NCBI GenBank assembly: GCA_002503885.1
Contig: DASQ01000099.1
Span: 1 to 8,123, forward strand
Direction: 5' to 3'
DNA: 8,123 nucleotides
Source: Methanoculleus marisnigri
GTDB taxonomy: Archaea > Halobacteriota > Methanomicrobia > Methanomicrobiales > Methanoculleaceae
Part shown: positions 4,800 to 8,123 of the stretch, piece by piece
How the letters are laid out: every line of letters begins with the position of its first letter
Numbering within the stretch: the stretch's first letter is position 1
Made by a program: the position numbers and the translations under genes
Notes under the pieces: generated by a model
What the model was told of the DNA's origin: nothing
The model's input: only the letters and a program-made list of their open reading frames with translations
Database searches by the model: none

Positions 4800-6119
4800 A
4801 TGCGTATGCTGGAAGAGGAAACGGACGCCCCGAATCCCGGCGCGAAGCTCCGGCGCGAACTCGGGCTGCCTGCAGTCACTCTCTCGGGTGTGGGGATCAT
4901 ACTCGGGGCCGGGATCTACGCCCTGCTCGGGGAAGCGGCCGGGATGGCCGGCAACGCCGTCTGGCTGACGTTCGCCATCGCCGCCACCATCGCCGCGTTC
5001 AGCGCCCTCGCCTATGCCGAGCTCTCGTCGATGTATCCCCGTGCAAGCGCTGAGTTCGAGTATGTCTCGAACGCCTTCGGGCGGAGGCTTGCGTTCGTCG
5101 TCGGGTGGCTGATCATCTTCTCCGGCATCCTCGGCGCCGCAACCGTCTCGCTCGGGTTTGCCGGGTACTTCTCGGATCTGGTCGGCTTTCCGGTCATCCC
5201 TTCAGCAATTCTGATCATACTCGTCCTCGCCGGGATACTTCTCTACGGCATCAAGGAGACCGCCCGGGTCGCCATCGCCCTGACCCTCATCGAGGTTGGA
5301 GGCATCGTCATGGTCATCCTGATCGGCCTCCCGTATCTCGGGCAGGTGGATTACCTCGATATGCCGCAGGGAGTCCCGGGGCTCCTGCAGGCGTCCGCAC
5401 TCGTCTTCTTCGCCTACATGGGGTTTGAGGAGATGGTAAAACTCTCCGAGGAGACGCGGAACCCGGAGCGAACCATCCCCCTCGCCCTGATCATCGCACT
5501 TGCCATCTCCGTCGTCCTCTATATCCTGGTGTCGCTCTCCGCCGTCTCGGTCGTCGGCGCCGAGCAACTCGCCGCCTCCCGGGCACCCTTCGCCGACGTC
5601 GCAGCTGTCGCCATCGGTCCGGCAGCGTTCACCATCATCTCCGTCATCGCCCTCTTTGCCACCGCGAACACCGCCCTCCTGATGATGATGGCGTCGTCCC
5701 GGATCATCTACGGCATGGCCTCCTCCTTCTCGCTCCCGTCGGTCCTCGGCCGGGTGCACCCCCGGACACGAACGCCCTGGACAGCCATCGTCGCCGTTGC
5801 GCTCGCCTCCATGGTCTTCCTCTTTGCCGGCGAGATCGATTTCGTCGCGAACATCACGAACTTCACGCTCTTTGTGACATTCGTTTTCATCAACGCATCC
5901 GTGATCCTGCTCCGGTACCGTGCCCCGGATGTCGTCCGGCCCTTCCGGATACCGGGCAGCATAGGGTCTCTCCCGATCATCCCGGTCGTCGGCATCGTCT
6001 CAAGCCTCTTCCTCCTCGTCCAGCTGGACTCCCTGGTGCTGCTGGTCGGCGGAGCGCTGGTCGTTCTCGGTGCAGGGATTGCATTGCTCGGGGAGCGGCA
6101 GTCCGGCGGGGCGGCGTGA
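4800..6119 (+). CDS. APC-superfamily amino acid permease
   Basis: A 439-residue polytopic membrane protein of the amino acid-polyamine-organocation family, which moves amino acids across the cytoplasmic membrane, usually with H+ or Na+ or by exchange. About 12 hydrophobic helices are visible, roughly at 24-45, 53-75, 96-118, 132-151, 157-177, 194-209, 227-250, 275-298, 326-343, 347-372, 391-407 and 409-429. Helix 1 carries the glycine-rich substrate motif SGVGIILGAGIYALLG. After helix 6 comes the family signature GFEEMVKLSEETRNPERTIP. The charged N-terminus is cytoplasmic. No strong ribosome binding site is seen, and the TATA position suggests a leaderless start at 4800 or 4806; ATG 4779 would add seven residues. 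The last 120 bp overlap the convergent ACT-MBL frame. Substrate is not determinable; a cationic or branched amino acid is possible. Confidence 0.92.
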   Translation: MRMLEEETDAPNPGAKLRRELGLPAVTLSGVGIILGAGIYALLGEAAGMAGNAVWLTFAIAATIAAFSALAYAELSSMYPRASAEFEYVSNAFGRRLAFVVGWLIIFSGILGAATVSLGFAGYFSDLVGFPVIPSAILIILVLAGILLYGIKETARVAIALTLIEVGGIVMVILIGLPYLGQVDYLDMPQGVPGLLQASALVFFAYMGFEEMVKLSEETRNPERTIPLALIIALAISVVLYILVSLSAVSVVGAEQLAASRAPFADVAAVAIGPAAFTIISVIALFATANTALLMMMASSRIIYGMASSFSLPSVLGRVHPRTRTPWTAIVAVALASMVFLFAGEIDFVANITNFTLFVTFVFINASVILLRYRAPDVVRPFRIPGSIGSLPIIPVVGIVSSLFLLVQLDSLVLLVGGALVVLGAGIALLGERQSGGAA

Positions 6120-7724
6120 CGGCAGAAAAAAATCGAGGCCCGGGGCGGTCCACCCTGCCGGGCAGTTGACCGCCGGGGTGTGGGGGCGGTGCCCCCGGAC
6201 GACCGCCGAAACTCCCCTCTTCTCCGCCTGGTAACGCTCGACCGGGCCGACCGCTTCCAGTTTACCATCTTTCAGGACGGAGATGGCGCCGTGGCCGCAG
6301 GCGACCAGGCACCGGCGGCCGGTCGGGGCAAGTTCCTCATCGAGGTCCCGGATCATCTCAAGCAACGCCTTGCGTTCCTGCCGCGCGCAGTCGCTGTCGA
6401 CGTTGACCGACGTCACCAGGAAGTCGGCCAGCGAGTTGTAGCGTTTCCGGTCCTCATCGAGGCTTCCGAAATTGATCAGCGTGTCCGCGGTGAAGACGAT
6501 CCCGTGCCCGGGACAGAAGAGGTAGACCTGGCCGTGCATGTGTCCCCCCAGGGACTCAAGGACCTCGAACTCAAGGTCGTGGACCGTAAAGCGGGCAAGG
6601 ATGGGGAAGATCGAGCGCGTGCCGATCTTCTCCTCCGGGAAAACTTCGAGGTTCTCCGGCGGGGTGAAGTGCGAGAAGAGGTTGATGACGGTCGTGTAGA
6701 CCTCTTCGAGGATCGAGGACTCGCTGCGCGACCCGTAGGCCCGGTTCGCCCGGCGGATGATCTCCCGCGACCCGGTGTGCGTATACGATGTTGCGTCAAA
6801 GAGCCCGCCCGCCCCGCAGTGGTCCGCGTCGGCATGGGTGATGTAGATCCTCTTGATCTTTTTGAGATCCCCGAGGCCGTAGTGCTGGAACATCCGCACG
6901 GCATCCTCGTGGTAGATCCCGTATCCGGTATCGATCATGACGGTCTCCTCCGGAGCGCGGAGCAGGAAGATGCTCCCGCCGCCAGGCGTCTGGAAGCAGA
7001 AGACCTCGACGTCGTCGCTCAAGCGGATGCGCTGGACATCCGCGTAGAACCGGTCTCCGGTAGTGTTTTGGAGCGTCCTTCCCGTGAGGAGGATGCACTC
7101 GAAGACCTCTCTTGGGTCCTGACCGAGGCTGTTGAGTTCCTGGACGATGTGGTTGACGTCCTGGAGGAGGGAGAGCAGGAACTCGTCCTCGGCCGTCCCG
7201 ATCAGCCCCCGCACCGCCTGGGCGAACCTGACATAGAAGACGGTGTCGTCGAGCTTCTCGCCGGTCGTGTCGTACTCGAGGATATCGAGGCGGTACTGTG
7301 ATTTCAGCCGGTCGAGCAGGCTCTCCACGATCGCGGTCTCTTCGACATTTAAACTGATGGTGACCCGGCCGGGGTCGCACCGCCGGTCGTCGAAATCGAT
7401 GTAGGCGATGTTCGCCCCCGCCCCGGTGATGTAGGTGAGGAGTTTGAAGAGCGACCCTGGTTCGTGGGGGAGGTATACGGAGAACCTGAGAAACCCGAGC
7501 GCGGGGAGCGATTCCTGGAGGTAGCCGATCGCATGGAGGTCTTCCTTTATCCGGCAGTACCCCTCCGGTGTGGCGGTCACCTCGAAGAAGACGGTGACGG
7601 GATCGATCCTGCGGTCGAACTGGATGCGGTTGATGTTGCCCGAATACGACTTGATGATCTCGGCCGCGCGGTGCAGCGCTCCCGGTTCGTCGGGCACTCT
7701 GGTGACGAAGGAGTATTTGTTCAC
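6000..7724 (-). CDS. ACT-ACT-metallo-beta-lactamase-fold hydrolase
   Basis: A 574-residue predicted cytoplasmic protein. Residues 4-75 and 79-150 are two ACT-type ligand-binding domains (VTRVPDEPGALHRAAEII; VYLPHEPGSLFKLLTYI), which usually bind amino acids. A helical linker (about 160-215) leads to a metallo-beta-lactamase fold (about 235-480) with MIDTGYG, a metal motif THADADHCG (His297, Asp299, Asp301, His302), GGHMHG (394-398), FTADTL (Asp414) and CGHG (His478). The second metal His of the usual HxHxDH is Asp, a variant known in other MBL proteins. The chosen start is GTG 7724, with AGGTGG 5 nt upstream; the open frame continues to 7856 but enters a transposon end. Recognisable domain sequence stops near residue 504. 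The last 70 residues are Pro/Arg-rich, span a hairpin and T7 tract, and overlap the permease gene. The substrate is unknown; amino-acid-controlled hydrolysis is inference. Confidence 0.85.
   Translation of the reverse strand: MNKYSFVTRVPDEPGALHRAAEIIKSYSGNINRIQFDRRIDPVTVFFEVTATPEGYCRIKEDLHAIGYLQESLPALGFLRFSVYLPHEPGSLFKLLTYITGAGANIAYIDFDDRRCDPGRVTISLNVEETAIVESLLDRLKSQYRLDILEYDTTGEKLDDTVFYVRFAQAVRGLIGTAEDEFLLSLLQDVNHIVQELNSLGQDPREVFECILLTGRTLQNTTGDRFYADVQRIRLSDDVEVFCFQTPGGGSIFLLRAPEETVMIDTGYGIYHEDAVRMFQHYGLGDLKKIKRIYITHADADHCGAGGLFDATSYTHTGSREIIRRANRAYGSRSESSILEEVYTTVINLFSHFTPPENLEVFPEEKIGTRSIFPILARFTVHDLEFEVLESLGGHMHGQVYLFCPGHGIVFTADTLINFGSLDEDRKRYNSLADFLVTSVNVDSDCARQERKALLEMIRDLDEELAPTGRRCLVACGHGAISVLKDGKLEAVGPVERYQAEKRGVSAVVRGHRPHTPAVNCPAGWTAPGLDFFLPSRRPAGLPLPEQCNPCTENDQRSADQQHQGVQLDEEEEA
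6126..6196 (-). terminator. Hairpins and T7 tract inside the ACT-MBL frame
   Basis: Read on the minus strand: first a perfect hairpin GGGGGC-loop-GCCCCC (6182-6196), then GGCGGTC/GACCGCC (6144-6150 with 6168-6174, with an inner CTGC/GCAG stem), then seven T residues at 6126-6132. A hairpin followed after about 11 nt by T7 looks like an intrinsic terminator for the minus-strand gene, and lies between the two convergent genes. It comes before the frame's in-frame stop at 6000, which is odd. For the + strand permease the same hairpins could act as a 3' boundary, but no T tract follows on that strand. Confidence 0.5.
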
Positions 7725-7751
7725 CTGGTCCACCTGATGGTTTATGTGAAC
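7719..7751 (-). promoter_or_regulatory. Translation start region of the ACT-MBL gene with inverted repeat
   Basis: The ribosome binding site AGGTGG (7730-7735) is spaced 5 nt from GTG (7722-7724). GTTCAC at the transposon end (7746-7751) is complementary to GTGAAC that includes the start codon (7719-7724), so the mRNA can fold with the start codon paired and the ribosome binding site in the loop. The motif CAGGTG also occurs twice, 3 nt apart. Translational control is an inference. Confidence 0.4.
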
Positions 7752-7780
7752 TACCCCCCGCTTGCGCAGGGGGCTTCCTG
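7744..7780 (-). mobile_element. IS200/IS605-type right end with hairpin
   Basis: Minus strand: CCTGCGC-type hairpin built from GGGGG (7769-7773) and CCCCC (7755-7759) with an inner GC/GC pair and TTGC loop, followed by TAGTTCAC. A GC-rich hairpin overlapping the tnpB stop codon and ending shortly afterwards is characteristic of the right ends recognised by TnpA of this family, and is also the 3' part of TnpB guide RNAs. The precise end (about 7744-7746) is estimated. The left end lies outside the window. Confidence 0.55.
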
Positions 7781-8122
7781 CGAGTGTCCGGGGCTCTCGG
7801 GGAGCCTCAGACCTGTTTGTCGCAGATTGCCGGCGAACTGCCGGTAGCCCGTCCACCGGGCATTTTGTGATAGGAACCGCACCATGATATTGACCGCACT
7901 ATTTTGGTCTCGATCGATGCAGTTCCCGCATTCACAGTTCATAACTCGTTTCCAGAGCGGCATATCGTGAACCGCTCCGCATACACAGCACGTCTTCGTC
8001 GTGTTCTGTTAATCGATCGTTATTACTCTCTTACCTGCAAGGGCTGCCTTGTAGGTTAAAAATCCGGTGAACCGCGAGAGGTGTCCTGCGTTCTGGGTGG
8101 AGCGGTTGAGCCCGGGCGTAGC
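7751..8122 (-). pseudogene. tnpB: tnpB (IS200/IS605 family) C-terminal part, with in-frame stop
   Basis: TnpB is an RNA-guided RuvC-type nuclease carried by IS200/IS605 elements. This fragment enters from the window edge. Its first 37 codons read like the region before the zinc finger (GLNRSTQNAGHLSRF; LTYKAALAGKRVITID). A TAA at 8009-8011 then interrupts the frame, and the same frame continues with QNTTKTCCVCGAVHD, the zinc ribbon (CCVCG with NCECG), the RuvC-III motif IDRDQNSAVNIMVRF with its catalytic Asp, and the usual tail (GNLRQTGL; HSQEAP). The continuous similarity on both sides of TAA shows a nonsense mutation, not a gene end. Without the part after the stop the protein would lack the zinc ribbon and last RuvC motif, so it is probably inactive. 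It ends at TAG 7751, inside the transposon's right-end hairpin. Confidence 0.88.
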
Positions 8123-8123
8123 C

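Noticed and set aside
5202..5759. 185-codon open frame on the minus strand
   Set aside because: It is opposite the permease, with an extreme Asp/Glu/Gly composition caused by complementing hydrophobic codons. No start signals were seen.
6180..7301. 373-codon open frame on the + strand
   Set aside because: It is antisense to the ACT-MBL gene, whose domains and motifs are clear. Its product is repetitive in V, E, D, L and R with no family resemblance, as expected from the complement of GC-rich coding DNA.
7725..7856. Upstream extension of the ACT-MBL frame to 618 residues
   Set aside because: It overlaps the tnpB 3' end and transposon hairpin in another frame. GTG 7724 has a well-spaced AGGTGG and precedes the first ACT domain directly.

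Overview
The window reads as a piece of a methanogenic archaeon's chromosome, most likely a Methanomicrobiales member (Methanoculleus-like). The reasons are archaeal 23S, 5S and tRNA sequences, a formylmethanofuran dehydrogenase catalytic gene, AT-rich TATA-type promoters about 25 bp ahead of starts, purine-rich ribosome binding sites, and GC-rich coding DNA. The genus is inferred, not proven.

Layout. Bases 1-500 hold the 3' end of an rRNA operon on the + strand: the tail of 23S rRNA, tRNA-Cys(GCA) and 5S rRNA. T-rich DNA follows. Bases 500-1064 have no recognisable gene, but a 50-codon minus-strand ORF at 742-894 has a well-placed TATA box. Bases 1065-2831 (minus) encode a fusion of the molybdopterin-dinucleotide-binding D subunit and the catalytic B subunit of formylmethanofuran dehydrogenase, behind a promoter with a marked inverted repeat. 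Bases 3035-4605 (minus) hold three successive hemerythrin-like genes, each with its own TATA box and ribosome binding site. Divergent from these, 4800-6119 (+) encodes a 12-helix APC-superfamily amino-acid permease. Converging on it, 6000-7724 (minus) encodes a protein with two ACT domains and a metallo-beta-lactamase-fold domain. Its reading frame runs through an apparent terminator and 120 bp into the permease gene. Bases 7751-8122 (minus) are the 3' part of an IS200/IS605-type tnpB gene with an in-frame stop codon. Its right-end hairpin lies just upstream of the ACT-MBL gene.

How the genes may work together. Formylmethanofuran dehydrogenase catalyses the first CO2-fixing step of methanogenesis and contains oxygen-labile metal centres. 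The hemerythrin-like proteins could bind O2, NO or iron and so buffer oxidative exposure. Proximity is the only evidence for a link. The permease and the ACT-domain protein share an amino-acid theme (transport and ligand sensing) but face each other convergently and are not an operon. The most noteworthy points are the D-B fusion without the other subunits, the operator-like repeats at the fwd and hemerythrin promoters, the ACT-ACT-MBL architecture with a possible lost stop codon, and the decayed tnpB end beside its start. I saw no CRISPR array and no clearly new multi-gene system.
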